Positions 1 to 8,231 of a DNA stretch of 64,000 bases are shown piece by piece (position 1 is the stretch's first letter; each line of letters starts with the position of its first letter). Position numbers and translations under genes: made by a program. This stretch comes from Rhodocyclaceae bacterium (GTDB lineage: Bacteria > Pseudomonadota > Gammaproteobacteria > Burkholderiales > Rhodocyclaceae): positions 20,419 through 84,418 of the forward strand of contig JAGRGB010000089.1 of NCBI GenBank assembly GCA_020445745.1, in the 5' to 3' direction. The notes under the pieces were generated by a model. That model made no database searches. It had not been told where the DNA came from and saw only the letters and a list, made by a program, of their open reading frames with translations.

Positions 1-1
1 A

Positions 2-85
2 TCGCCCGGCGCGATCACCCGCAACGCACGTACCGGCAAGGAAGCGTTCGTGATCGAATTCCAGTTGCCGGGGGCAAGGCCGTGA
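2..85 (+). CDS. gspL: Type II secretion protein, probable GspL C-terminus (partial)
   Basis: Only the last 27 residues and the TGA stop lie in the window. The visible tail ends in short alternating beta-like strands (KEAFVIEFQLPG). This would fit the end of the periplasmic, PilN-like ferredoxin fold of GspL, the inner-membrane subunit that links the GspE ATPase to GspM. The call rests mainly on position: the stop codon overlaps the start of a gspM-like gene by one base (TGATG), and a secretin gene follows. The fragment itself is too short to prove the family, and another PilN-fold protein is possible. Confidence 0.45.
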   Translation, partial: SPGAITRNARTGKEAFVIEFQLPGARP

Positions 86-648
86 TGCGAGCCGCGCCGC
101 GTTGGCCGTCGCGCCCGTTGCTCGCGATCGGATCGCTCGTGCTGCTGGTCGTCGTCTTGCTGGCTTGCTGGGCATGGTGGCTGAAAGGCGAATACGACCT
201 GGCGGTCGCGCGCATCGAACGCGTCGAGCCGCGCCATGCCCGGCTGGCCGGACTGGTCGCTGCCACCGGACAGATCGATGCAGCCTTGTCGCGTGCCGTC
301 GACCTGTCGTCGCGGCTGGCCTACCCGTCGAGCCTGGATGCGACCCAGGCCGGCGCCGCACTCCAGAAGTCGATGCGCGAACTGGCCGAGGCTGCCGGGG
401 CAACGGTGACCGGCAGCCAGCTGATGCAGAGCCGGGCGGAGGACGGCTACGACGTGCTTCGTGTCAGCGTCAAGCTGGCCACCAATCTCGAAGCCCTGAC
501 CCGTTTCCTCGATGCGATTGCCGAACACGGTCCGGAGGTCCACGTCGCGACCCTGCGGATTTCTCCGGACCCGCGCCTTGGCCGCGGCGAGGCCGCCGAC
601 CGCCTGATCTGTGATGTCGCCGTCACCGCGATGAGGATCAGTTCGTGA
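85..648 (+). CDS. gspM: Type II secretion system protein GspM
   Basis: A 187-residue bitopic inner-membrane protein. An arginine-rich N-terminus is followed by one hydrophobic segment at about residues 11-30 and a periplasmic domain. This is the size and topology of GspM (T2SSM_b-like), which partners GspL in the inner-membrane platform of the general secretory pathway. ATG at 85 overlaps the preceding stop (TGATG). A GTG three bases earlier is in frame, but the one-base overlap makes the ATG more natural. The gene overlaps the next one by four bases (GTGA), so the cluster is translationally coupled. GspM sequences are weakly conserved, so the name relies on topology plus the gspL/gspN/gspD neighbours. 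Confidence 0.7.
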   Translation: MRAAPRWPSRPLLAIGSLVLLVVVLLACWAWWLKGEYDLAVARIERVEPRHARLAGLVAATGQIDAALSRAVDLSSRLAYPSSLDATQAGAALQKSMRELAEAAGATVTGSQLMQSRAEDGYDVLRVSVKLATNLEALTRFLDAIAEHGPEVHVATLRISPDPRLGRGEAADRLICDVAVTAMRISS

Positions 649-1322
649 GCATCCGGCCGCTGTTCCTGTGGCTGGCCGTCGACGCCGCGCTGGTCGCGGC
701 GCTCGCCGCGATGGTCCCGACCGTCTCGCGCGAGTGGCGGGCGCCCGAGCCCATCGCGCCGGATTCCGCCGCCTTCGACGTGCCGCGGGCGGCAGAGGAG
801 GTCTCGAATCCCGAACTGCTCCAGGAGACCCTGGCGCGGCCGTTGTTCTTCGCGTCCCGCCGGCCACCGTCGGAACCGGACAGCGAACCGACCCCGGAAG
901 TGGCAGCCGAAGACGATCCGCTGGGCGAATTGCAGCTCCTCGGCCTGTTTTCCGCGGGAGATCGGCTGGGTGGATTGATCGTCCGGGAGGACGGCGCAAG
1001 TCGGCGCATCGCCATCGGCGACAGGGTCGGCGGCTGGAAGCTCGAGACCCTGACCGGGCTCGAGGCGCGCTTTTCGCGCGCCGGCGAAGTGGCGCGGCTG
1101 CAACTCGAACATTCGCAGCAGGCGCGAGCCGCTGCCGCCGGCGCCGACGAAGCCGCGGACGGTGGTCAGATCCCGGTGGTGCAGGGAAGCGCGGCCAGCG
1201 GCGGCATCATCGACCAGATCCGCGATCGCCGTGCCCGCCGCATCGACGCGATCAGGGAGGCCAGGGAGCGGCTCAAGGGGCGCCGCGCACCATCTGGGGG
1301 GCGCGCGTCGGCGCGCGATTGA
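645..1322 (+). CDS. gspN: GspN/GspC-like type II secretion protein
   Basis: A 225-residue protein with one N-terminal transmembrane helix (about residues 5-23), a proline/glutamate-rich linker, then a compact domain at about 85-150. The pattern there (LGELQLLGLFSAG, then RRIAIGDRVGGWKLE) resembles the homology region of GspC and XpsN, which contacts the secretin N0 domain and so couples the inner platform to the outer-membrane pore. The C-terminal 70 residues are alanine- and then arginine-rich with no PDZ domain, which argues against a full-length GspC. GTG start at 645 overlaps the gspM stop. gspD follows after seven bases. It is GspN in the Xanthomonas/Pseudomonas-type nomenclature, but GspC-like in function by inference. 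Confidence 0.65.
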   Translation: MSIRPLFLWLAVDAALVAALAAMVPTVSREWRAPEPIAPDSAAFDVPRAAEEVSNPELLQETLARPLFFASRRPPSEPDSEPTPEVAAEDDPLGELQLLGLFSAGDRLGGLIVREDGASRRIAIGDRVGGWKLETLTGLEARFSRAGEVARLQLEHSQQARAAAAGADEAADGGQIPVVQGSAASGGIIDQIRDRRARRIDAIREARERLKGRRAPSGGRASARD

Positions 1323-1329
1323 CAGGTAG

Positions 1330-3666
1330 ATGAGGGCATACGTGAATCGATTCTTGCATCGCAGGGCATGGGCCGGACTCGGCGCGGCGCTGCTGCTGGC
1401 CGGCTGCGCCGGCCTCGGAAAGACACCCGAATCGTCGCTGGAGCAGGAGTTGCGCCGCGCCGCCGGGATGCACGATCCGCGTCCGTCGGTGGCCGCGCGG
1501 GCCGACCAGTTGTCGGTCGAAGGTGGCACATCAGGTGCCGGCGAGACCGCCGTGCCTGTGCCCGGCCGGCAATCGGGCGAGGACACGGGGAGCGGGCAGG
1601 CCCGAGTCTTCCGCGGCAGCGACACGATGGTCAAGCTGCCCGCGGTGGCGGGCAAACCCTTGAAGGGCGAGGCGGTGGTCCTGCGCTTCGAACAGGCGCC
1701 GATTGCCGAGGTCGTGCACGCAATCCTCGGCGACATGCTGAAACAGAACTACACGATTCATCCGCCGCTGGCCGGCGAAGTGACCCTCCATACCCTGGCG
1801 CCGCTGCCACCCGAACAGATATTGACCGTGCTCGAGTCGATGCTCCAGGCCAACGGCCTGGGCATTGCCCAGGACGCCACCGGCATCTATCACGTCGGTC
1901 GCCCCGACGCCCTCAAGGCCTTCGCACCCCAGCCGCGCCGGGTCGGTCGCCTGCCGGCCGGCAACTCACTGCTGATCGTCCCGCTGCAGTACGTGGGCGC
2001 CGCCGAGATGGCCGAGATCCTCGCGCCGGTGGCGGGGCCGGCTGCCTTCGTGCGGGTCGACAATTTTCGCAACCTGCTGATCCTCGCCGGTTCGCGCGGC
2101 CAGCTCGAGGGCTGGATGAAGATCGTCGAGATCTTCGACGTGGACCTGCTGAAAGGCATGTCGGTGGGCCTGTTTCCGTTGCAGAACACGTCCGTCGAAG
2201 AGGTCGAGGAGGCGTTGCGACTGGTCACCGGCAACGAACGGGCGAGTGCGCCGGCACGAACCGCGCCGGGCAGGCCCGAGGGCGCCGCCGCGGCCGTGGT
2301 CGGCGGCACACCGCTCGGTGGCGCGATGAAGATCCTGCCGATCGAGCGCCTCAATGCCATCCTGGTGGTGACGCCGCGCTCGGCCTATCTCGATATTGCC
2401 CGCGAATGGATCGAGCGCTTCGACCGGCCGGACAACGACGGTGGCCCCCGCCTCTATGTCTACCCGGTGCAGAATGGCTCGGCAGCACACCTCGCGACGC
2501 TGCTGAACGGCATCTTCGGAGGCGGCGCGCTCAACACCACGCGTCGCGGCGCGCGCGACAGTGGCGTTGCGCCCGGCCTCGCCAGCGCAACCGCGAGCGA
2601 CCTCGGCGCGACCCGCACGATGGCGGCCTCGACTTCGGGGACGGCAGGCTCAGGCGGGGCATCCGGCAACGGGGGTCAGATCAGCCAGCTCAGCTTCGGC
2701 GACATCCGGGTCGTCGCGGACGACCAGAACAACGCACTGCTGATCTACGCGCCGCGCACCGAGTACAACAAGATCGAGGCGGCCTTGCGGCAGATCGATG
2801 TCGCCGCTTCGCAGGTACTGATCGAGGCCAGCATCATCGAGGTCAGCCTGACCGACGAGACCCGCTATGGCCTGCAGTGGTTCTTCACCGACAACCTGCG
2901 CGGCCGGGGCTGGACCGGAAGTGGACGGCTGGGGCTCGGCGACGGCGGCGGCATCGTCGGCCAGAGCGGATTTTCGTATAGCATCACCAATCCGCTGGGC
3001 GAGGTTCGTGCGGTGCTCAATGCGCTCGCCGACAAGCAGCTGCTGAAGGTCATCTCGTCGCCTTCGGTGATGGTGCTGGACAACCAGACTGCAGAGATCA
3101 AGGTCGGTGACCAGCAGCCGGTACGCAACGCGCGGACGGTGACCGACGGTGGCACGACGACAGATTCGATCAGCTTCAAGGACACCGGCGTGGTACTCAA
3201 GGTCACTCCGTCGGTGAATGCAGGCAACACCATCCTGATGGAGATCGACCAGAGCGTCACCGATGTCGGCCAGGTCGATGCCGCCACCGGCCAGCGCGCG
3301 TTTCTGCAGCGCCAGATCACCAGCAAGGTGGCGGTGCCGTCCGGCGATACCGTGGTGCTCGGCGGCCTGATCCGCGACAACGCCTCCCGTGGTCGCCAGG
3401 GCGTGCCGCTGCTGGCCGATCTTCCGGTCGTCGGTGCCTTGTTCGGCACGACGACGATCAACGCCGACCGCACCGAGCTGCTGGTGATGATCACGCCGCG
3501 GGTGGTGCGCACCGAGCGGGACCTGAACGAGCTCACCGAAGAGATTCAGACCCGCATGCAATCCGTCAGCCGCTTCCTGTCGGAGCATGCGGCCCCGGCC
3601 TCGACGCTGCAGCGCCCGGTGGCGCCGGATCGCGGCGGCGCCGCGGATGCGGCAGCCGAGCGCTGA
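1330..3666 (+). CDS. gspD: Type II secretion system secretin GspD
   Basis: A 778-residue lipoprotein secretin that forms the outer-membrane pore for folded substrates. A signal peptide ends in the lipobox LLLAGC (Cys26). A variable linker follows, then the N0 domain (about 115-190) and N1-N3 ring-building domains with long Gly/Ala/Ser-rich insertions near 310-330 and 400-440. The C-terminal secretin barrel (about 490-735) carries the family signature VPLLADLPVVGALFG and the terminal strand ELLVMITPRVV. Length is normal for GspD. It is the last gene of the cluster; a 117-base gap follows before an unrelated lipoprotein. The lipobox suggests that it reaches the outer membrane through Lol sorting or a pilotin. 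Confidence 0.93.
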   Translation: MRAYVNRFLHRRAWAGLGAALLLAGCAGLGKTPESSLEQELRRAAGMHDPRPSVAARADQLSVEGGTSGAGETAVPVPGRQSGEDTGSGQARVFRGSDTMVKLPAVAGKPLKGEAVVLRFEQAPIAEVVHAILGDMLKQNYTIHPPLAGEVTLHTLAPLPPEQILTVLESMLQANGLGIAQDATGIYHVGRPDALKAFAPQPRRVGRLPAGNSLLIVPLQYVGAAEMAEILAPVAGPAAFVRVDNFRNLLILAGSRGQLEGWMKIVEIFDVDLLKGMSVGLFPLQNTSVEEVEEALRLVTGNERASAPARTAPGRPEGAAAAVVGGTPLGGAMKILPIERLNAILVVTPRSAYLDIAREWIERFDRPDNDGGPRLYVYPVQNGSAAHLATLLNGIFGGGALNTTRRGARDSGVAPGLASATASDLGATRTMAASTSGTAGSGGASGNGGQISQLSFGDIRVVADDQNNALLIYAPRTEYNKIEAALRQIDVAASQVLIEASIIEVSLTDETRYGLQWFFTDNLRGRGWTGSGRLGLGDGGGIVGQSGFSYSITNPLGEVRAVLNALADKQLLKVISSPSVMVLDNQTAEIKVGDQQPVRNARTVTDGGTTTDSISFKDTGVVLKVTPSVNAGNTILMEIDQSVTDVGQVDAATGQRAFLQRQITSKVAVPSGDTVVLGGLIRDNASRGRQGVPLLADLPVVGALFGTTTINADRTELLVMITPRVVRTERDLNELTEEIQTRMQSVSRFLSEHAAPASTLQRPVAPDRGGAADAAAER

Positions 3667-3783
3667 ATGACATGGCGGCGGAGCGGGGCGCTCTTTGCGC
3701 GGCGCTGGCCGCACGTACCTTGCGGGTGCCGCACGACCTGCAACAACCGATACCCAATTGACAACAGGATGTAAGGACCACCG

Positions 3784-4230
3784 ATGCTTCAGTTCGATTT
3801 CGTTAGCCGCGCAGCATGCTGCGCATCGGCCGCCGGCCTGGTGTTGGCAGGATGCTCGGGCATGACTGCCAGCACGCCGGAGGACGCCGTCCGGCAGCGT
3901 GCCGCAGCCTATTGGGAGGCGAGGGTTGCCGGGAAGGCAGAAGCCGCCTATAGTTTCGCCGCGCCATCGTACCGCTCGGTGACCAGTCTCGACCGGTTCC
4001 GGAACCAGTATGTTGGGCCCACTTACGTGTTCGCCGTCGAGGTGATCAGCGTGACATGTCAGGAGAAGGCGAGCGTCTGCACGGCCCGAACCCGTCTGGA
4101 TTTCCGCACGCCCCCGGTCCTGGTCGGCGGCCGGCCGGCAGCCCTGCCCGCGGTTCAGTCGACGCACCGCGACGAGCGCTGGATCATGGAAGACCGAAAC
4201 TGGTGGCGATATTTCGATCCGGTAAAGTAA
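3784..4230 (+). CDS. Putative lipoprotein, NTF2-like size
   Basis: A 148-residue protein beginning with a signal peptide that ends in VLAGC (Cys24), so it is probably a lipoprotein. The rest holds a helix rich in Ala/Arg/Glu (DAVRQRAAAYWEARVAGK) and a beta-rich half ending in WIMEDRNWWRYFDPVK. The order (N-terminal helices that pack over a curved sheet, WxxxxGxWWRY-type ending) is reminiscent of small NTF2-fold secreted proteins, but I do not recognise the family. AAGGA about seven bases before ATG supports the start. It lies between gspD and a surface-protein gene; whether it belongs to either is unknown. Confidence 0.7.
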   Translation: MLQFDFVSRAACCASAAGLVLAGCSGMTASTPEDAVRQRAAAYWEARVAGKAEAAYSFAAPSYRSVTSLDRFRNQYVGPTYVFAVEVISVTCQEKASVCTARTRLDFRTPPVLVGGRPAALPAVQSTHRDERWIMEDRNWWRYFDPVK

Positions 4231-4334
4231 TCGCACGTCGTGCCGCTATTAGTGGCGGCCGGCGGGTCGTCCGGTGAGCACGAGGCGACCTGTTGTGTTT
4301 TTGCGACATGCGCCGTGCAAGTGTTTGTGTGCGT

Positions 4335-4362
4335 TTGCTTTGTGCGGAAATGCTGTGATACT
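4335..4362 (+). promoter_or_regulatory. Candidate sigma-70 promoter with extended -10
   Basis: TTGCTT at 4335-4340 and GATACT at 4357-4362 are separated by 16 bases, and TGT directly precedes the -10 (extended -10 form). Initiation near 4369 would give a leader of about 60 bases. That leader contains a GTTGTT/AACAAC inverted repeat and an AGGAG ribosome site at 4417-4421, nine bases before the surface-protein ATG. Confidence 0.5.
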
Positions 4363-4430
4363 TTCGCCCCGCGTAATCCTCTCGTGTTGTTGCGCTCTAA
4401 ACAACAGACTTTAACTAGGAGTCTTTCTTT

Positions 4431-6269
4431 ATGAAGAAGAATCTCATCGCTCTGAGTGTTGCTGCGATGGTTGGTGGCTTGGCTGTCTCGACCGGTGCTC
4501 GCGCCGACGTGGTCACCAATGGCACCGATGCCGACTTTCTGCAGTTCACCCAGGACGGAATCGGTCACGCGCTGATCGTTCCGTACTTCAACGTGCAGAA
4601 CGGCAACATGTCGGTCTTCCACGTGGTCAACACCGACACCATCAACGGCAAGGCCGTCAAGGTTCGCTTCCGCGGCGCATCGAACTCGGACGACGTGTTC
4701 GACTTCCAGGTCTACCTGTCGCCGGGTGACGTGTTCACCGGCGCCGTGACCCAGGCCGCATCCGGTGCCGCCCAGTTCGTCACCGCCGACACGACCTGCA
4801 CGATCCCGGGCAACGTCAACCAGGAGTTCGTCCTGAGCCGCCTGTCGGAAGACGAGCAGGTTGCCGGTGTCGGCTCGCGCGAGGGCTACATCGAGATCTT
4901 CAACATGGGCGACATCCCCGAGGACGAAGTTGACCTCGGCGACGGCACCACTGTGACGGCGGCTGACGTCGACAACGATGGTGAGTTCGACGATGTCAAC
5001 ATCCTCTACACCGCGATCAAGCACGTCGATGGCGAGCCCCCCTGCGGCCTGACCACCGACTCCCGCCTGGTCGCGCTGCTGTCGACCAACACCGACGCTA
5101 CCGTGTCCGCCACGCCTGGCAACCAGGACGGCGACCTGACCTCGTCGCTGTACGTCAAGGGCATGAACAACCCGACCGGCACGCTGATGGGCGGTTGGTA
5201 CATCATCAACGTCGATGGCGCGCTGTCCTACTCGGGCAACGATGCCACGATCCTGGCGGTCGATTCGACGTCGCCGCAGACCGTCAACGGCAACTTCCAG
5301 ATGGCTGTCGCCAACGGCGTGTTCTGGCCGCAGCGTGACTTCACGATCGGTGGTGACATCAACTTCTTCTCGGCGGATCCGCTGCTGAAGCTGGGTGGTA
5401 CCGCCGCCGGTATCGCGCTGGGTGGTGTCGAGCCGCGTGCCTTCGACCTGCCTGACATGTCGACGCCTTACACCAGCACCTTGCCGAACGAGCCGCACAC
5501 CCAGGCCGCGCTGCTGTCGCTTGCCCTGGCGGTTACGTCGATCGTCAACGAGTTCGCCACCGACGCGGTGATCTCGGCTGCGTCCGACTGGACCTTCACG
5601 ATGCCGTCCCGCCGCTACAACGCCGCCGTCCGCTACAACGACGGTGTCGACGGCAACGGCGCTCCGTCGCCGGTCTATACCGACCTGAATGACGGTGAGT
5701 ACCACGACCTGAACGGTGACGACGCCGACTACAGCGAGGCGAACATCAACGACGGTTTCTACTCGGAGACCTGGGTCGAGGGCGCTGACTACAACGACGC
5801 CGACAACTACTTCACGCCGGTCGTGTCCGCCACCCAGGGCAACACCGAGCTGGTCGGCAGCCAGCTGTGCGTGTCCGACATCGGCGTGAGCTACACCGAC
5901 CGTGAGGAAGGCGAGATCGCCAGCCCGGCCATCGAGTTCGTGATCTCCCCGTCGACCCCGGCCGCCACGCCGGAAGTGCTGTTCTGCGGCGAGGCCTCGG
6001 TGCTGAAGTTCAACGTCTCCAACACCGCCGAGTCGGTGCTGGGCGCTGGCTTGGCCACGCAGGGCATCGAGATGGTGTTCGACGAAGCCGGCAGCACCTA
6101 CAGCAACGGTTGGGCCACCCTGACCACCCCGGGTCTGACCGGCAAGGGTCTGCCGATCCTGGGTTCGTACTTCCTGAAGGCGGTCAACCCGCTGACGGCA
6201 GCCGGTGTCGCCGCCAACTACGGCCTGATCTTCCAGCATCGGGTGACGCGTCCGACGCTGCCGCTGTAA
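4431..6269 (+). CDS. Large secreted surface protein (S-layer-like)
   Basis: A 612-residue exported protein. A textbook signal peptide (MKKNLIALSVAAMVGGLAVS, cleavage near ARA|DV) is followed by a very acidic, Thr/Val/Asp-rich, beta-dominated mature chain. Repeated Asp-rich stretches such as DLNDGEYHDLNGDDADY may bind calcium. Two Cys pairs are possible (near DTTCTIPG, PPCGL, SQLCVSD, VLFCGE). Its own promoter, a strong AGGAG site, uniform use of favoured C/G-ending codons and a strong terminator suggest an abundant product. Long Asp/Gly-rich exported proteins of this kind are often described as cell-surface or S-layer proteins, but I cannot name the family. A glycan locus follows, which may bear on anchoring. 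A long antisense reading frame covers the gene and is an artefact of codon bias. Confidence 0.75.
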   Translation: MKKNLIALSVAAMVGGLAVSTGARADVVTNGTDADFLQFTQDGIGHALIVPYFNVQNGNMSVFHVVNTDTINGKAVKVRFRGASNSDDVFDFQVYLSPGDVFTGAVTQAASGAAQFVTADTTCTIPGNVNQEFVLSRLSEDEQVAGVGSREGYIEIFNMGDIPEDEVDLGDGTTVTAADVDNDGEFDDVNILYTAIKHVDGEPPCGLTTDSRLVALLSTNTDATVSATPGNQDGDLTSSLYVKGMNNPTGTLMGGWYIINVDGALSYSGNDATILAVDSTSPQTVNGNFQMAVANGVFWPQRDFTIGGDINFFSADPLLKLGGTAAGIALGGVEPRAFDLPDMSTPYTSTLPNEPHTQAALLSLALAVTSIVNEFATDAVISAASDWTFTMPSRRYNAAVRYNDGVDGNGAPSPVYTDLNDGEYHDLNGDDADYSEANINDGFYSETWVEGADYNDADNYFTPVVSATQGNTELVGSQLCVSDIGVSYTDREEGEIASPAIEFVISPSTPAATPEVLFCGEASVLKFNVSNTAESVLGAGLATQGIEMVFDEAGSTYSNGWATLTTPGLTGKGLPILGSYFLKAVNPLTAAGVAANYGLIFQHRVTRPTLPL

Positions 6270-6298
6270 CAGTTTGAGCGCATAGCACGCAGTGCTGG

Positions 6299-6325
6299 GG
6301 GGGCAGGGCAACCTGCCCCCTTTTT
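6299..6325 (+). terminator. Rho-independent terminator after the surface-protein gene
   Basis: A nine-base-pair stem (GGGGGCAGG with CCTGCCCCC) closes a GCAA tetraloop of the stable GNRA type and is followed directly by TTTTT. It starts 30 bases after the stop codon. Confidence 0.92.
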
Positions 6326-6434
6326 CGTTGACGCCCGCAGGATCAATGCTTTTGCAGCGAGTGATCCGCCACGGCGATCCCGCCGTGCAGGCGGCGCTCC
6401 CCCTGCCGCGGCCGGGACCCCTCGCGACAGGCAG

Positions 6435-6479
6435 TTTGCGATCGCGGACGCAAAGCATCAGAATTGCGCCCTGGCGCAA
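6435..6479 (+). repeat. Two adjacent TTGCG...CGCAA inverted repeats upstream of the foldase gene
   Basis: TTTGCG (6435-6440) pairs with CGCAAA (6449-6454) across eight bases, and TTGCGCC (6464-6470) pairs with GGCGCAA (6473-6479) across two. Their centres are 27 bases apart and lie just before the ribosome site of the gene at 6508. They could be operator half-sites or leader hairpins. No terminator U-run follows, so premature termination is not indicated. Confidence 0.45.
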
Positions 6480-6507
6480 AGTGGCGCCGTAGTCCAATGG
6501 AGTGAAG

Positions 6508-7389
6508 ATGACCGTATCGAAGCCAATCCGCCTCGTTCTGGCCGGCCTGATTGCCGGCCTCACGGTACAGTGTGCGGCTGCAGAAGATGCCGTGCTGGTC
6601 GAGGGGCCGAAGGCCCGGGTCACGGCCAACGACCTGCTTGCCGAGATTGCCCGGGCACCGCAGGAAGTTCGCACGCGGATCTTCTCCGAGGCGAAGGTCA
6701 TTGCGAGCACCGCGACCAACCTCTACGTCCGGCGGGTGCTCGCCGAACGGGCGCGACAGGAGGGGCTGCAGAACAACGAGTCGATCATCGTCAGTCTTCG
6801 CCTGATGGAGGAGCGCTTGTTGTCCGACGTCTACATGGCGAGAGCCGCCCGCGCGGCGGTCCCGGACGACGAAGCCCTGGAGAAGCTGGCGGCCTCCGAG
6901 TACAAGGCATACCCGGAACGCTTCGAGCGGCCGGAACAGGTCCACGTGCGGCATATCCTGATCGCTCCGGCCAAGTCACCCGTGGCGCGCAAGCAGGCCG
7001 AGGAGCTACTCGGCCAATTGAAATCCGGTGCCGATTTCGCGGAGCTGGCGCTGAAATTCTCCGCCGACAAGCCCAGCGCCGGGCGTGGCGGTGATCTGGG
7101 CTACGTCGTGCGCGGCAAGACCGTCGCACCCTTCGAGGCAGCAGCCTTCGCGCTGCACGAAAAGGGGCAACTGAGCGACGTGATCGAGAGCGAATATGGC
7201 TACCACATCATCCGGCTGGAAGATCGGCTAGCCAAGGCGCCCCAGCGCTTCGAGGACGTGCGCGAGCGCATCAAGGCCCAACTGGCCAACGACTTCGGAC
7301 GGAATGCCCTGGCCGAACTGACCCAGCAGGCGAGCAGCGAGGCGAAGCCCAACGAAGCCGCGATTCAGGCCCTTGTCCGCAAGCAATAG
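6508..7389 (+). CDS. Periplasmic parvulin-type peptidyl-prolyl isomerase (PpiC/SurA-like)
   Basis: A 293-residue exported foldase. A signal peptide (about 1-24, ending CAAAED) precedes a helical SurA_N-like region (about 30-130). One parvulin domain follows at about 135-235, opening with VHVRHIL and containing DFAELALKFSADKPS and YGYHIIRLEDR. It would catalyse proline cis-trans isomerisation and chaperone outer-membrane or secreted proteins. ATG at 6508 is preferred over the GTG two codons upstream because GGAG lies five bases before it. It has a single parvulin domain, unlike two-domain SurA. Similar genes accompany exopolysaccharide loci (EpsD/PrsA-like), and here it directly precedes the ABC exporter genes, but a general role with the abundant surface protein is equally possible. 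Confidence 0.85.
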   Translation: MTVSKPIRLVLAGLIAGLTVQCAAAEDAVLVEGPKARVTANDLLAEIARAPQEVRTRIFSEAKVIASTATNLYVRRVLAERARQEGLQNNESIIVSLRLMEERLLSDVYMARAARAAVPDDEALEKLAASEYKAYPERFERPEQVHVRHILIAPAKSPVARKQAEELLGQLKSGADFAELALKFSADKPSAGRGGDLGYVVRGKTVAPFEAAAFALHEKGQLSDVIESEYGYHIIRLEDRLAKAPQRFEDVRERIKAQLANDFGRNALAELTQQASSEAKPNEAAIQALVRKQ

Positions 7390-7423
7390 CGTGCCTGGCC
7401 GCTGACTTGGCCGTCAATCCGCG

Positions 7424-8227
7424 ATGACGTTGGTGCTGGCCGAGGAGCTGGCCGCCGCCTTCAGATCAAGGCGGCTGCTGCGGGTCATGGTCGGGCGGGA
7501 GCTGGCCGCCCGCAATGCCGGCGCCGTGTTCGGCCGCGCCTGGGTCTATGGCCAGCCGCTGTTGATGCTGGCCGCCTATTTCCTGCTCTTCGACGTGATC
7601 CTCGGCGCGCGCCTCGGCGACGTCGCACCCCGGCGCGGCATGGGGGTGTTCCTGATCGCCGGCATGCTGCCGTGGATGGCCTTCACCGATGCGATCTCGC
7701 GAGCGATGACGAGCCTGGTCGATGCCGGTTCCCTGCTGCAGAAGAACCCGCTGCCGCCGGTGCTGTTTCCGATGCGCAGCGTGCTGGCCTCACTGACGAC
7801 CTACGGGCCATTGATGCTCCTGCTGTGGCTCGCGTACACGCCGTATCACCGTTTCGCGTGGCCGGCCCTCGCGCTACCGCTCCTCGTACTCGTCCAGTTC
7901 GCGCTGATCTTCGTGCTCGGCTACCTGCTCGCGGTGATGGTCGCGGCGATGCGCGACGTGCAGCAGTTCGTCGGATTCCTCCTCGCCGCAGGACTGTTCC
8001 TGACGCCTATCCTGTTTTCCTTCGAAATGTTTCCCGAGAGCTTCCGCTGGATCCTGTGGTTGAACCCGATGACGCCGATCGTCCTCGGTTTCCAGGCCCT
8101 GTTGCTGCACGGCATGTGGCCCGTGCCGGCAGCATTCCTGGCCCTGGTCGCCTGGTTCGGCATGCTGGGCCTGATGCTGGCGGTCGCCGTCGAGCGCAGC
8201 CACGACCAGCTGGTGGACTGGCTCTAG
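7424..8227 (+). CDS. wzm: Polysaccharide ABC exporter permease (Wzm-like)
   Basis: A 267-residue inner-membrane protein of the ABC-2 permease family. The N-terminal cytoplasmic amphipathic stretch (LLRVMVGRELAARNAGAVFG) leads into about six hydrophobic helices. The conserved segment GYLLAVMVAAMRDVQQFVGF and the motif F-L-T-P-I-L-F-S are typical of Wzm/TagG/KpsM exporters. It pairs with the ATPase encoded five bases downstream and would move a lipid-linked O-antigen or other glycan across the inner membrane. Start ATG at 7424; no strong ribosome site is visible. Confidence 0.88.
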   Translation: MTLVLAEELAAAFRSRRLLRVMVGRELAARNAGAVFGRAWVYGQPLLMLAAYFLLFDVILGARLGDVAPRRGMGVFLIAGMLPWMAFTDAISRAMTSLVDAGSLLQKNPLPPVLFPMRSVLASLTTYGPLMLLLWLAYTPYHRFAWPALALPLLVLVQFALIFVLGYLLAVMVAAMRDVQQFVGFLLAAGLFLTPILFSFEMFPESFRWILWLNPMTPIVLGFQALLLHGMWPVPAAFLALVAWFGMLGLMLAVAVERSHDQLVDWL

Positions 8228-8231
8228 TCCC

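Noticed and set aside
4155-6719. An 854-codon open frame antisense to the surface-protein gene
   Set aside because: It mirrors the codon bias of the real gene, is repetitive in Val/Gly/Arg, has no start signal and covers the promoter and terminator of the plus-strand gene.
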